NCBI GenBank assembly: GCA_005879505.1
Contig: VBKQ01000008.1
Coordinates: forward strand, 1-43,209
From: Deltaproteobacteria bacterium
GTDB taxonomy: Bacteria > Myxococcota > Myxococcia > Myxococcales > 40CM-4-68-19
Direction of reading: 5' to 3'
Length of the DNA: 43,209 bases
In this document: one piece after another, positions 34,789 to 43,209 of the stretch
Layout of the letters: each line of letters starts with the position of its first letter
How positions within the stretch are numbered: the stretch's first letter is position 1
The notes under the pieces: generated by a model
Databases searched by the model: none
Told to the model about the DNA's origin: nothing
The model's input: only the letters and a program-made list of their open reading frames with translations
Position numbers and translations under genes: made by a program

Positions 34789-36227
34789 GCGCGCGCTTCA
34801 CGGCCGAGCAGGTCGCCTGGACCGCGGGAGCGCGGATCGCCGTGCCCGGAGGGCCCTTCAAGGGTGTTTTCACGGATTCGCGAACGCCGGTAAAGCGCGG
34901 GCTCTTCGTGGCGCTGCGCGGGCCGACCTTCGACGGCAGCGACTTCGTCGCCCAGGCGGTGCAGGGCGGCGCTGCGGGCGCGCTGGTGCCCTCCGACGCG
35001 ATCGAAAAGGTGAAGCCGCAGGCGGCGCGCGCCGCGCTCTTGACCGTGCCCGACACCGGACGTGCGCTGGGCAATCTCGCCGCCGGGTGGCGACGCCAGC
35101 TGACCGGGCTCGAGCTCGTCTGCATTACCGGGTCCACCGGAAAGACCAGCACGAAGGAGCTGATCGCGGAGGTGCTCGCGGCCGCGGGTCCCACGCTGAA
35201 GACCGAAGGCAACCTCAACAACGAGGTTGGAGTTCCACTCACGTTGCTGCGCCTGTCGGAGCAGCACCGGTACGCCGCCATCGAATGCGGGATGAACCAC
35301 CTCGGCGAGATCGCGCGGCTCGCGCAATGGTCCGATCCGGACGTCGGGCTGGTCACCAACATCACCCCCGTACACCTCGAGGGATGCGGGTCGATCGAGG
35401 GCGTCGCCCACGCCAAGGGCGAGCTCTTCCATGCGCTGCGCGACACCGCCACCGCCGTGGCGAACTCGGACGACGCCCGCGTGCTCGCGCAGGCCAGGCT
35501 GTCGCGGCGCAAGCTGGTGACCTTCGGCGCTGCGTTCGGCAGCGACGTCCGCCTGATCTCCGCCCATCACGGCGGCCCGGGCCTGCGCGTCGAGCTGGAG
35601 TTCGGCGGCGCGCGGAGGATGGCGGAGCTGAAGCTGATCGGCACGCACAATGGCTACAACGCCGCCGCGGCGGCAGCAGTGGGCGTGGCCCTCGGGCTCG
35701 ACGCGGAGATCATCCTCCGCGGGCTCGCGAATGCCACCACACCGGGCCGGCGGATGCGCCCGGTGCGGATGCCCAACGGCGCGCTGCTCATCGACGATTG
35801 CTACAACGCGAATCCCGCCAGCACCAAGGCGGCGCTGCTCACGCTCACCCACCTGGTGCGCGGAAAGGGACGGGCCATCGCCGTCCTCGGCGACATGCTG
35901 GAGCTCGGCCACACCGAGCTCGATCTGCACCGCGACGTCGGGCGATTCGCCGCGGGCGCGGGGCTCTCGCTGCTGGTCTGTTTCGGGGAGCGTGCCAAGG
36001 CGCTCGGCGAAGGAGCGCAGGAGGCGGGGCTGAAGGCGGAGTCCATCGAGTACAGCGCGGATCCCGCGGAAGCCGTGCGCCTGGTGCAGGCGCGGGTCCG
36101 GCCCGAGGACGTGGTGCTGGTCAAGGGATCGCGCGGGATGAAGATGGAGCGCGTGAGCGACGCGCTCGCCGAGGCAACCGGCTCCGCCGGCGAGGGACAG
36201 AAGGCGAATCCGACGGGAGGGACGTGA
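34785..36227 (+). CDS. murF: UDP-MurNAc-tripeptide:D-Ala-D-Ala ligase MurF
   Basis: Adds D-Ala-D-Ala to complete the UDP-MurNAc-pentapeptide. The ATP loop reads ITGSTGKTSTKELI; NEVGVPLTLL, ECGMNHLGEI and DDCYNANPAS are family signatures. It has 480 residues, a normal length. The start is a TTG inside a TTGA overlap with the murE stop, which implies coupled translation. It shares one base with the mraY ATG. Confidence 0.95.
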   Translation: MSARFTAEQVAWTAGARIAVPGGPFKGVFTDSRTPVKRGLFVALRGPTFDGSDFVAQAVQGGAAGALVPSDAIEKVKPQAARAALLTVPDTGRALGNLAAGWRRQLTGLELVCITGSTGKTSTKELIAEVLAAAGPTLKTEGNLNNEVGVPLTLLRLSEQHRYAAIECGMNHLGEIARLAQWSDPDVGLVTNITPVHLEGCGSIEGVAHAKGELFHALRDTATAVANSDDARVLAQARLSRRKLVTFGAAFGSDVRLISAHHGGPGLRVELEFGGARRMAELKLIGTHNGYNAAAAAAVGVALGLDAEIILRGLANATTPGRRMRPVRMPNGALLIDDCYNANPASTKAALLTLTHLVRGKGRAIAVLGDMLELGHTELDLHRDVGRFAAGAGLSLLVCFGERAKALGEGAQEAGLKAESIEYSADPAEAVRLVQARVRPEDVVLVKGSRGMKMERVSDALAEATGSAGEGQKANPTGGT

Positions 36228-37342
36228 TGCTCTACAACCTCCTGTTCCCCTTCTCCGACCGCGTCCCGCTCTTCAACGTGCTGCGGTATCCCTCGTTCCG
36301 CATGCTGATGGCGGGGCTGGTCTCGCTGGTGATCGGCCTCTTCCTCGGCCCGAGCTACATCGACGCGCTGCGCAGGCTGCAGCACGGGGCGAGCAACGTG
36401 CGCGAGGACACGCCGGAGGCGCATCAACGGAAGGTCGGAACGCCTTCGATGGGTGGAGGCCTCATCCTCTGGGCGATGCTGGTGGGAACGCTGCTCTTCG
36501 CCGACCTGACGAACCGCATGGTCTGGGCCGCGCTGATCATCACGCTCGGCTTCGGCGCGATCGGATTCGCCGACGATTGGCTCAAGTTCAGCAAGCGCAA
36601 CTCCAAGGGGCTGGCCGGACGCAAGAAGCTGCTCTGGCAGACGATCATCTTCGTGGTGGTGGTGGCCGTCTTCTTCGTCGACTGGAAGCACGGCTCGCTC
36701 TATCTGGACACCCGCCTCGCCATCCCCTTCGTGAAGGTGAAGGCGTTCAATCCCGTCCTGCCCTGGTGGATCTACCTGCCCTTCGCCTTCGTGGTGATCG
36801 TCGGGACATCGAACGCGGTGAACCTGACCGACGGGCTCGACGGCCTCGCCATCGGTCCCACCATCGTCAGCGCGCTGACCTTCATGCTCCTCGCCTATCT
36901 CGCGGGAGCCACCATCCGAGGGCTCAACATCGCCGACTACCTGCTGATCCCGCACATCCCGGGCGCGGCGGAGCTGGCGGTGTTCTGCGCCGCCATGGCC
37001 GGAGCCGGCATCAGTTTCCTCTGGTTCAACACCTATCCGGCGACCGTGTTCATGGGCGACGTGGGATCGCTCGCCCTCGGCGGCGGCCTCGGCGCGCTCG
37101 CGGTGCTGACGAAGAACGAGGTCGACAGCGCCATCATCCACGGAGTCTTCTTCGCCGAGATCGTCTCGGTGATGCTGCAGGTGCTCTGGTTCAAGCGCAC
37201 CGGCCGCCGGATCTTCCGCATGGCTCCCATCCACCACCACTTCGAGCTGCAGGGCTGGACGGAGCCGAAGATCATCGTCCGCTTCTGGATCGTCTCCATC
37301 ATCCTGGCGCTGACCGCGCTGGCGTCGCTGAAGCTGAGATGA
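36227..37342 (+). CDS. mraY: Phospho-MurNAc-pentapeptide transferase MraY
   Basis: Integral membrane enzyme of 371 residues that moves phospho-MurNAc-pentapeptide to undecaprenyl phosphate, forming lipid I. About ten hydrophobic segments are visible. Conserved motifs include TPSMGGGLI, the Asp pair in GFADDWLK, NLTDGLDGLAIGPT, and MAPIHHHFELQGW near the end. GGGAGG nine bases before the ATG is a good ribosome binding site. Stop and murD start overlap (ATGA). Confidence 0.97.
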   Translation: MLYNLLFPFSDRVPLFNVLRYPSFRMLMAGLVSLVIGLFLGPSYIDALRRLQHGASNVREDTPEAHQRKVGTPSMGGGLILWAMLVGTLLFADLTNRMVWAALIITLGFGAIGFADDWLKFSKRNSKGLAGRKKLLWQTIIFVVVVAVFFVDWKHGSLYLDTRLAIPFVKVKAFNPVLPWWIYLPFAFVVIVGTSNAVNLTDGLDGLAIGPTIVSALTFMLLAYLAGATIRGLNIADYLLIPHIPGAAELAVFCAAMAGAGISFLWFNTYPATVFMGDVGSLALGGGLGALAVLTKNEVDSAIIHGVFFAEIVSVMLQVLWFKRTGRRIFRMAPIHHHFELQGWTEPKIIVRFWIVSIILALTALASLKLR

Positions 37343-38473
37343 ACCTCTCCGGACGACACGCCCTCGTGGTGGGCCTGGGCAAGAGCGGCGAGGCCGCCGC
37401 CCGCCTGCTTCGTTCGCGCGGCGCGCAGGTCGTAGCGGCGGACGACAAGGAGCTGCCGTTCGAGGGCGAGCTCAGGCGCGTGGCTCCGGAGTCCTTGCGC
37501 GGGATCGATCTGGTGGTGGCGAGCCCCGGCGTTCCGCTCTCGCTCCCCATCTTCATCGAGGCGCGCTCGCGTCGGATCGAGTTGATCGGGGAGGTGGAGC
37601 TGGCTTCCCGCTTCATCTCCGAGCCGATCTTCGGGATCACGGGCACCAACGGGAAGAGCACCACCACCGCGCTCTGCGGCCACCTCCTCTCCACGGCCGG
37701 ATTGCGCGTCTTCACCGGCGGAAATCTGGGCGACGCCTTGAGCAACCGCGTGCTCGCGGGCGATCGGCTCGACGCCACGGTCTGCGAGCTGTCGAGCTAC
37801 CAGCTCGAGTCGATCGTTTCGCTGCGCTGCGCGGCGGCAACGGTCCTCAACGTCACGCCGGATCACCTCGATCGGTATCCCTCGCTCGACGCCTACGCGG
37901 CGGCGAAGCAGCGCATCTTCGAGAACCAGCGCGCAGGCGACACCGCCGCGATCAACCCACAACCGCGAGAACGCGTTCGCCGCCTGCCTGCTGGCGCGGC
38001 ACCTCGGCGTCGGCTTCGATGCGCTGCAGAAGGGTCTCGACAGCTACCCGGGGCTGCCCCACCGCCTGGAGCCGGTCCGCGTGCTCGACGGGGTGGAGTG
38101 GATCAACGACTCCAAGGCGACGAACGTGGACAGCGTGGAGAAGTCGCTGAGCGCGTTCGAGGGCAACGTCCACATCATCATGGGCGGTCGCGGCAAGGGC
38201 GCACCCTATGCGCCGCTGCGCGAATTGATGCGCGGGCGGGTGAAGACGATCTTCACGATCGGCGAGGACGCCAAGGCGATCGCCTCCGAGCTGTCCGGGG
38301 CGGCGGAGATCGAGCCCTGTGGCGTGCTCGCAACCGCTGTGTTCCAGGCGCGCAAGCGCGCCCGGCGCGGTGACGTGGTGCTGCTCTCGCCCGCCTGCGC
38401 CTCCTACGATCAGTTCCGCAACTTCGAAGACCGGGGCGATCAGTTCAAGGCCCTCGTGCGGGGGCTCTCGTGA
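37339..38473 (+). pseudogene. murD: murD, split by an out-of-frame internal deletion
   Basis: Should encode UDP-MurNAc-L-Ala:D-Glu ligase. Residues 1-206 are normal: VVGLGKSGEAAARLL, ASPGVPLS, ITGTNGKSTTTALC and VLNVTPDHLDRYPS. After AIN at 37951-37956 the frame is lost. From 37958 the frame shifted by +1 continues normally with HNRENAFAACLLARH, GLPHRLEPV and WINDSKATN to the stop at 38471-38473. About 55-75 residues of the central domain before HNREN are missing. Both the 5' overlap with mraY and the 3' overlap with ftsW are intact. Either a real pseudogene with a second murD elsewhere, or an assembly error. Confidence 0.88.
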
Positions 38474-39568
38474 GCGCGTCGGCCGTCGCCGGAGCGCGCG
38501 TGGCCCGCCAGCGGGCAGAGCAGCTGCGGCCGGTGCTGCGCTACGACCCGGTGCTGCTCGCGGCCGTGCTGCTGCTCCTCGCCTTCGGCGTCGTCATGGT
38601 CTACAGCGCGAGCGCGGTCTACGCCGGCGCGCGCCTGGGCGACCCGCTCTGGTTCCTCAAGCGGCAGGCCGCGGCGGCCCTGGTCGGGCTCGTCGCGTTG
38701 CTCGGCGCGATGAGGCTCGGCTACCGCCGCCTGGAGGCGCTCGTCGTTCCCCTGGTGTTCGTCTCGCTCGCGCTGCTCCTCTGCGTGCACGTGCCCGGGC
38801 TCGGTCATAGCGCGGGCGGCGCGACGCGCTGGCTACGGATCGGCCCGCTGACCTGCCAGCCCAGCGAGCTGGCGAAGATCGCGCTGGTACTCTGGCTCGC
38901 GCGCTCGCTGGCGAAGAAGCAGGACCGCATCCGTTTCTTCTCGGTGGGGGTCTTGCCTCATCTCACGGTGCTGGCGATCTTCGCTCTGTTCTTGATGCTC
39001 GAGCCGGACTTCGGAACGACCGCCGTCCTCGGCGGCGTCTCTTTCGCGGAAGTCTCCGTACCGCATCCAGCGCATCCTCGCCTTCCTCGATCCCTGGAAG
39101 GATCCGAGGGGACACGGCTACCAGACCGTGGAATCGCTCCTGGCGTTCGGGGCCGGCGGCTCGTTCGGCGTCGGACTGGGAGAAAGCCACCAGAAGCTGT
39201 TCTTCCTTCCCGCAGCGCACACCGACTTCATCCTCAGCATCGTCGGCGAGGAGCTGGGGTTCGCGGGCGTGGCGGCGGTGCTGGTGCTCTTTGCGGCGGT
39301 CGTCTGGCGCGGGATCCGCGCGGCGTACTGCGCGGCGGACGCCTTCGGATGCTGGGCGGCGCTCGGGTTGACCCTTCTGCTCGGGGTGGAAGCGCTGGTG
39401 AACGCGGGGATGGCGCTCGCGCTGCTTCCCACCAAGGGGATGGCGCTGCCGTTCCTCTCCTACGGGATGTCGTCGGTGATCGCCTCCTGCATCGCGGCCG
39501 GCATCCTGCTCTCCGTCAGCGGCGGCCCCGGTGGCTTCCTCCGCCGGGCCTCGGGAGCACAGCGATGA
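38470..39568 (+). pseudogene. ftsW: ftsW, split by an out-of-frame internal deletion
   Basis: Should encode the SEDS septal glycosyltransferase FtsW. The first part is normal, with VMVYSASAVYA, GGATRWLRIGPLTCQPSE and LMLEPDFGTTAVLGGV (to 39039). From about 39047 the next frame continues with RKSPYRIQRILAFLDPWKDP, the FGAGGSFGVGLGES loop and FLSYGMSSVIA to 39568. Roughly 35-40 residues, about one membrane segment and loop, are missing at 39040-39050. The start GTG overlaps the murD stop. Without the shift the 5' frame stays open into murG. Same alternatives as for murD. Confidence 0.88.
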
Positions 39569-40698
39569 GGCTCCTCGTCGCAGGCGGCGGCACCGGTGGC
39601 CATCTCTTCCCCGGCCTGGCGCTGGGGGAAGAGGTGAAGACCCGCCATCCGCGCAACGACGTGCTGTTCGTCGGATCGGCGCGGGGGATCGAGGCGCGCG
39701 AGGTGCCGAAGGCGGGATATCCGCTGGAGATCATCGACGTCGGTCCGCTCAAGCGGATCGGCCTGCTCGGTTTCCTCATGGGCCTGTTTCGCCTTCCTCG
39801 CGCCTTCTGGCAATCGATGAAGGTCCTGCGGAAGTTCGATCCCGACGTGGTGATCGGCGTCGGCGGCTACTCGAGCGGGCCGGTGCTCCTCGTCGCCTGC
39901 CTGATGCGCAAGCCCACCGCGATCCAGGAGCAGAACGCCCTTCCCGGGTTCACCAACCGTACGCTGGGGCATTTCGTCGACGCCGTGTTCATCGCCTTTC
40001 CGCAGGCGGGGCGCGCGTTTGCCCCCCGCAAGACGCATCTGCTCGGCAACCCGATCCGCCGCGCGTTCCTCGACAACTACCTGCATACCAAGCCGGCGAC
40101 GGACCGGCTGAGCATCTTGGTGACCGGCGGATCTCAAGGAGCCCACCCCCTCAACCTGCGCGTGGCGGAGGCGCTGGAGATCCTCGGCCCGCAGATCGGC
40201 CCCCGCGTCCAGGTCCTGCACCAGACGGGCAGCAAGGACCAGCCGGAGATCGCGGCGCGGTACGAAAAGCTCCAGTCGACGGGCCTGGCCGTCCAGGCCG
40301 TCGCATTCATCGACGACATGGCGCGCGCGTACGCGGGCGCGGACCTCCTGGTCTGCCGGGCGGGGGCCACCACCATCGCGGAGCTGACCGTCTGCAAGAA
40401 GCCGGCGATCCTGGTGCCTTTCCCGTTTGCCGCCGACGACCACCAGACCGTCAACGCGCAGAGCCTGGTCGAGGCGGGGGCCGCGCTGCTGATGCCGGAA
40501 AAGGACCTGACGGCGCAAAAGCTCGCCGACGCCGTCCGGGGGTTGGAAGGCGACCGCTCGAGGCTGCAGCGCATGGCCCGGGCGAGCGGGGTCCTGGGGC
40601 GGCCGGAGGCGGCCCGGGAGATCGCGGACGTCTGCGTTTCACTCTGCAGGGACCGTCTGGTCCGGGAGGGGAGGCACCTGCCGCCGGCACCGAGATGA
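39565..40698 (+). CDS. murG: Lipid II synthase MurG
   Basis: GT28 glycosyltransferase of 377 residues that adds GlcNAc to lipid I at the inner membrane face. VAGGGTGGHLFPGLAL is the N-terminal Gly-rich loop; GVGGYSSGPV, QEQNALPGFTNR and GGSQGAHPLN follow. The UDP-GlcNAc site shows CRAGATTIAEL and PFPFAADDHQTVNA. Start ATG 39565 overlaps the ftsW stop. A 77-base gap with a possible promoter separates it from murC. Confidence 0.96.
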   Translation: MRLLVAGGGTGGHLFPGLALGEEVKTRHPRNDVLFVGSARGIEAREVPKAGYPLEIIDVGPLKRIGLLGFLMGLFRLPRAFWQSMKVLRKFDPDVVIGVGGYSSGPVLLVACLMRKPTAIQEQNALPGFTNRTLGHFVDAVFIAFPQAGRAFAPRKTHLLGNPIRRAFLDNYLHTKPATDRLSILVTGGSQGAHPLNLRVAEALEILGPQIGPRVQVLHQTGSKDQPEIAARYEKLQSTGLAVQAVAFIDDMARAYAGADLLVCRAGATTIAELTVCKKPAILVPFPFAADDHQTVNAQSLVEAGAALLMPEKDLTAQKLADAVRGLEGDRSRLQRMARASGVLGRPEAAREIADVCVSLCRDRLVREGRHLPPAPR

Positions 40699-40717
40699 AT
40701 CCACCCAAGCTCAGCTA

Positions 40718-40747
40718 TTGATTATCGTAGATCGAATCGAGTACATT
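40718..40747 (+). promoter_or_regulatory. Possible internal promoter for murC-murB
   Basis: TTGATT (40718-40723), an 18-base spacer and TACATT (40742-40747) lie in the only AT-rich gap between mraY and murB. A good GAGGAGAGGGG ribosome binding site (40758-40768) follows before the murC GTG. Confidence 0.4.
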
Positions 40748-40775
40748 CGCGTTACATGAGGAGAGGGGCGCCACC

Positions 40776-42149
40776 GTGTTTCGCAACAAGAAGGTCAAGG
40801 TCCACTTCGTGGGGATCGGAGGGATCGGCATGAGCGGCATCGCCGAGCTCCTGCTGAACCTCGGCTACCGGGTGAGCGGATCGGACCTGAAGGAGAGCGA
40901 CATCACCAAGCGCCTGGCCTCGCTCGGTGGCAGCGTCGTCGCCGGGCACCGCGCCGAGAACGTGGCGGCAGACGTGGACGTGGTGGTGACCTCCAGCGCC
41001 GTCCGCAAGAACAACCCGGAAGTGGTGGCGGCGAAGGACCGCGGCATTCCCGTGATTCCGCGAGCCGAGATGCTCGCGGAGCTGATGCGCCTCAAGGAGG
41101 GAGTCGCCATCGCCGGATCGCACGGCAAGACCACCACCACTTCGCTGATCGCGACCGTGCTGGCACACGCGAAGCTCGACCCGACGGCGGTGGTGGGCGG
41201 CAAGCTCAACGCGCTCGGTTCGAATGCCAAGCTCGGCAAGGGCCAGCTGATGGTGGTGGAGGCGGACGAGAGCGACGGATCCTTCCTCCGGCTGTCGCCG
41301 GCGATCGCGGTGATCACCAACGTCGATCCGGAGCACCTCGATTACTACGGGACGGTCGAGGCGCTGCAGCAGGCCTTCGTCGACTTCGCCGACCGGGTGC
41401 CGTTCTACGGGCTCGCGGTGCTCTGCGTCGACCATCCGGTCGTGCAGCACCTCATCCCGCGCATCGGAAAGCGGCACACCACTTACGGCCTCTCGCCCCA
41501 GGCCGAGTGGCGCGCGGACGACATCCGGCACGCGCCCTTCCAGTCGCGGTTCATGGTCTCGCACAAGGGCAAGCAGGAGGGGGAGGTGACGCTGCGGATG
41601 GTGGGCGCGCACAACGTCCTCAACGCGCTCGCCTGCTGCGCCGTGTCGCACGAGCTGGGGATTCCCTTCAAGGTGACCGCGGAGGCGTTGGGCGATTTCG
41701 CGGGCGTCCAGCGCCGATTCACCGTGCGCGGCGAGGTCAACGGCATCACCGTGGTGGACGATTACGGGCACCACCCCGCGGAGATCCGGGCAACGCTCGC
41801 CGGCGCGCGCGCCAGTTTTCCCCAGCGGCGGATCGTCTGCGCCTTCCAGCCCCACCGGTACACCCGCACCCGCGATCTACTGGGCGAGTTCGCGACCGCC
41901 TTCAACGACGCCGATTCGCTGCTGCTCACCGAAGTGTACGCGGCCAGCGAGGATCCGATCCCCGGTGTCACCGGGGCAAAGCTGCACGAGGCCGTGAAGG
42001 CGTGCGGCCACCGGGACGCGGCCTTTGCAGAGCGCGCCGAGCTGGCGCGCAGGCTTCGCGAGAAGGTGCGCCCGGGGGACCTGGTGATCACCCTCGGCGC
42101 GGGCGACATCACGCACGTCGGCGAAGAGCTGCTGGGGTTGCTCGGGTGA
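40776..42149 (+). CDS. murC: UDP-MurNAc:L-alanine ligase MurC
   Basis: First amino-acid ligase of the peptidoglycan precursor pathway, 457 residues, a normal length. The N-terminus has HFVGIGGIGMSGIAELLL, the ATP loop is IAGSHGKTTTTSLI, and EADESDGSF and NVDPEHLDYYGT follow. The C-terminal domain shows DDYGHHPAEI and FQPHRYTRT. The start is GTG with a strong ribosome binding site, so it can be translated without coupling. Its stop overlaps the murB GTG (GTGA). Confidence 0.97.
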   Translation: MFRNKKVKVHFVGIGGIGMSGIAELLLNLGYRVSGSDLKESDITKRLASLGGSVVAGHRAENVAADVDVVVTSSAVRKNNPEVVAAKDRGIPVIPRAEMLAELMRLKEGVAIAGSHGKTTTTSLIATVLAHAKLDPTAVVGGKLNALGSNAKLGKGQLMVVEADESDGSFLRLSPAIAVITNVDPEHLDYYGTVEALQQAFVDFADRVPFYGLAVLCVDHPVVQHLIPRIGKRHTTYGLSPQAEWRADDIRHAPFQSRFMVSHKGKQEGEVTLRMVGAHNVLNALACCAVSHELGIPFKVTAEALGDFAGVQRRFTVRGEVNGITVVDDYGHHPAEIRATLAGARASFPQRRIVCAFQPHRYTRTRDLLGEFATAFNDADSLLLTEVYAASEDPIPGVTGAKLHEAVKACGHRDAAFAERAELARRLREKVRPGDLVITLGAGDITHVGEELLGLLG

Positions 42150-43183
42150 CCGGGCTGATCGCCGAACTGCGCCGCGCAGCGCGCGGCGAGGTGATCGAGC
42201 AAGCGCCGCTGGCGCCGCGCACCAGCGTGCGCGTGGGCGGGCCGGCGAAGCTGCTGGTGAGGCCGAGCGATCCGCGCGCGCTGGTCGATCTCCTCGGGGT
42301 CCTCCGAGGCGCCGCCGTTCCCTGGCTCTCGCTGGGCGGGGGAGCGAACACCATCGTCGGCGACCTGGGCGTGAACGGGGCAGTCATCCGTCTCGGTCAG
42401 GACTTCGCGGCGGAAGAAGTGGAAGAAGGCGGCGACCATGTCGTGCTCACGTTGGGCGCCGGCGCTCCCATCGCCCGCTTCCTCTCGCTCGCCAGGGACC
42501 AGCGCGGCATCGGCGTCGCCTGGGTGGCGGGGATCCCGGGCACCGTCGGCGGCCTCGTGGCGATGAATGCCGGCACTCCGGCCGGGTGCATGGCGGATCA
42601 CCTCCTCGCCGCGGAGGTCGCCTCTCCCGATGGGCTGCGCTGGGTCGACGCAGCGGATCTGCATCTCGCTTACCGCCACTGCGAGCTTCCGCCCGGCTCC
42701 ATCCTCACGCGGGCACGCTGCAGGGTCCGGCGCGGTTCGGAAGGCGATCTGATCGAGCAGCAGCGCGTGGCCAAGGCGGACGTCGATCGGCGCCGCGCCA
42801 CGCAGCCGCTCAACCTCCCGAACTCGGGTTCGGTGTTCGTCAACCCGCCGGGCGACTTCGCCGGGCGCCTGATCGAGCAGGCCGGGCTGAAGGGAACCAC
42901 CCTCGGCGGCGCGCAGATCAGCGATCGCCACGCGAATTTCATCGTCAACCTGGGAAGGGCCAAGGCGGCGGACGTGGTCGAGCTGATCGCGCTGGCCCGG
43001 CGGACGGTGCTCGAGCGAACCGGGATCGAGCTGAAGCCCGAAGTGCGGCTGGTCGGCGATTTCGAGCCGCCGCTGCCGTCCGAGCTGCAGCCGCATCGCC
43101 TGAAGCCCCTGCTGCCGGGCGCAGAAGTGCCGGCGGTCGAGATGCCGGATCGGACGAAGTCCTGCCTTCGGGTGCAACCATGA
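42146..43183 (+). CDS. murB: UDP-N-acetylenolpyruvoylglucosamine reductase MurB
   Basis: FAD- and NADPH-dependent enzyme making UDP-MurNAc, 345 residues. LGGGANTIVGD and GIPGTVGGLVAMNAG bind FAD. PNSGSVFVNP carries the catalytic Ser, and GLKGTTLGGAQISDRHANFIVN is the C-terminal signature. It belongs to the shorter type (type II) that lacks the Tyr loop of E. coli MurB. About 35 extra residues follow the family end and have no recognisable motif. Start GTGA overlaps murC; the stop overlaps the next ATG. Confidence 0.95.
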   Translation: MTGLIAELRRAARGEVIEQAPLAPRTSVRVGGPAKLLVRPSDPRALVDLLGVLRGAAVPWLSLGGGANTIVGDLGVNGAVIRLGQDFAAEEVEEGGDHVVLTLGAGAPIARFLSLARDQRGIGVAWVAGIPGTVGGLVAMNAGTPAGCMADHLLAAEVASPDGLRWVDAADLHLAYRHCELPPGSILTRARCRVRRGSEGDLIEQQRVAKADVDRRRATQPLNLPNSGSVFVNPPGDFAGRLIEQAGLKGTTLGGAQISDRHANFIVNLGRAKAADVVELIALARRTVLERTGIELKPEVRLVGDFEPPLPSELQPHRLKPLLPGAEVPAVEMPDRTKSCLRVQP

Positions 43184-43209
43184 CCTTCAAGGCGTTGCAG
43201 ATGGCACAG
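43180..43209 (+). CDS. Start of next cluster gene (3' partial)
   Basis: An ATG at 43180 overlaps the murB stop (ATGA) and the frame (MTFKALQMAQ) stays open to the window edge. By position ftsQ or ddl would be expected next, but ten residues are too few to decide. Confidence 0.45.
   Translation, partial: MTFKALQMAQ

Noticed and set aside
38470..40698. A genuine FtsW-MurG fusion enzyme
   Set aside because: The missing ftsW half is present in the next frame and murG has its own start at the overlap, so the fusion frame is best explained by the deletion.

Overview
The window is very GC-rich, has strong third-position GC bias and is almost fully coding. It is chromosomal DNA of a Myxococcota bacterium, probably near Anaeromyxobacter or another myxobacterium. 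The taxonomic markers are an AgmX/PglI-type C-terminal domain, a CarD regulator with a long basic tail overlapping a CarG-like gene, a MXAN_5187-like protein, a Cys-repeat/OmpA lipoprotein, and a dcw cluster in the order mraZ to murB. I see no rRNA, tRNA, CRISPR array, prophage or complete insertion sequence. No gene-free stretch exceeds about 215 bases.

Layout. 1-5528 (+): end of a membrane protein with an AgmX/PglI domain, a solitary TaqI-like DNA methylase overlapping rmuC, then pyrH-frr and a small coupled gene. 5565-7096 (+): gshA, then a C-terminal remnant of a YceI gene. 7080-9667 (-): a radical SAM/B12-binding-type protein and a DHH phosphoesterase, separated by a hairpin terminator that contains the stop codon. 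9687-14444 (+): a TPR lipoprotein carrying an in-frame palindromic insert, a DsbA-like thioredoxin protein, truD and a MXAN_5187-like membrane protein. 14454-18199 (-): a class A PBP and a DUF169 protein. 18300-20120 (+): a GIY-YIG protein, a Pal-like lipoprotein and a CpoB/YbgF-like TPR protein. 20102-24317 (-): a carD-carG operon continuing into a membrane-anchored protein and a GT39-like glycosyltransferase, with a separate hypothetical gene at the end. 24479-28972 (+): a long-chain acyl-CoA dehydrogenase, a catalytically degenerate OtsB-like protein and an M1 aminopeptidase.

29094-43209 (+): the division and cell wall cluster mraZ, STAS gene, rsmH, ftsL, ftsI, murE, murF, mraY, murD, ftsW, murG, murC, murB, with the next gene starting at the right edge. 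Most neighbours overlap by 1-4 bases (ATGA, GTGA, TTGA), which suggests translational coupling. Three GTGG boxes spaced exactly 10 bp lie just upstream of mraZ and look like the MraZ autoregulatory operator.

The main anomalies are internal deletions. rsmH lacks its EDRxVK segment in frame. murD and ftsW are each split by an out-of-frame deletion. YceI survives only as its C-terminus. Because murD and ftsW should be essential, assembly error is a serious alternative. Other notable signals are two matching intergenic terminator repeats (8104-8140 and 20587-20616), a 65-bp perfect-armed palindrome translated inside a lipoprotein gene, and a recurring promoter layout that places the start codon at or near the predicted transcription start.
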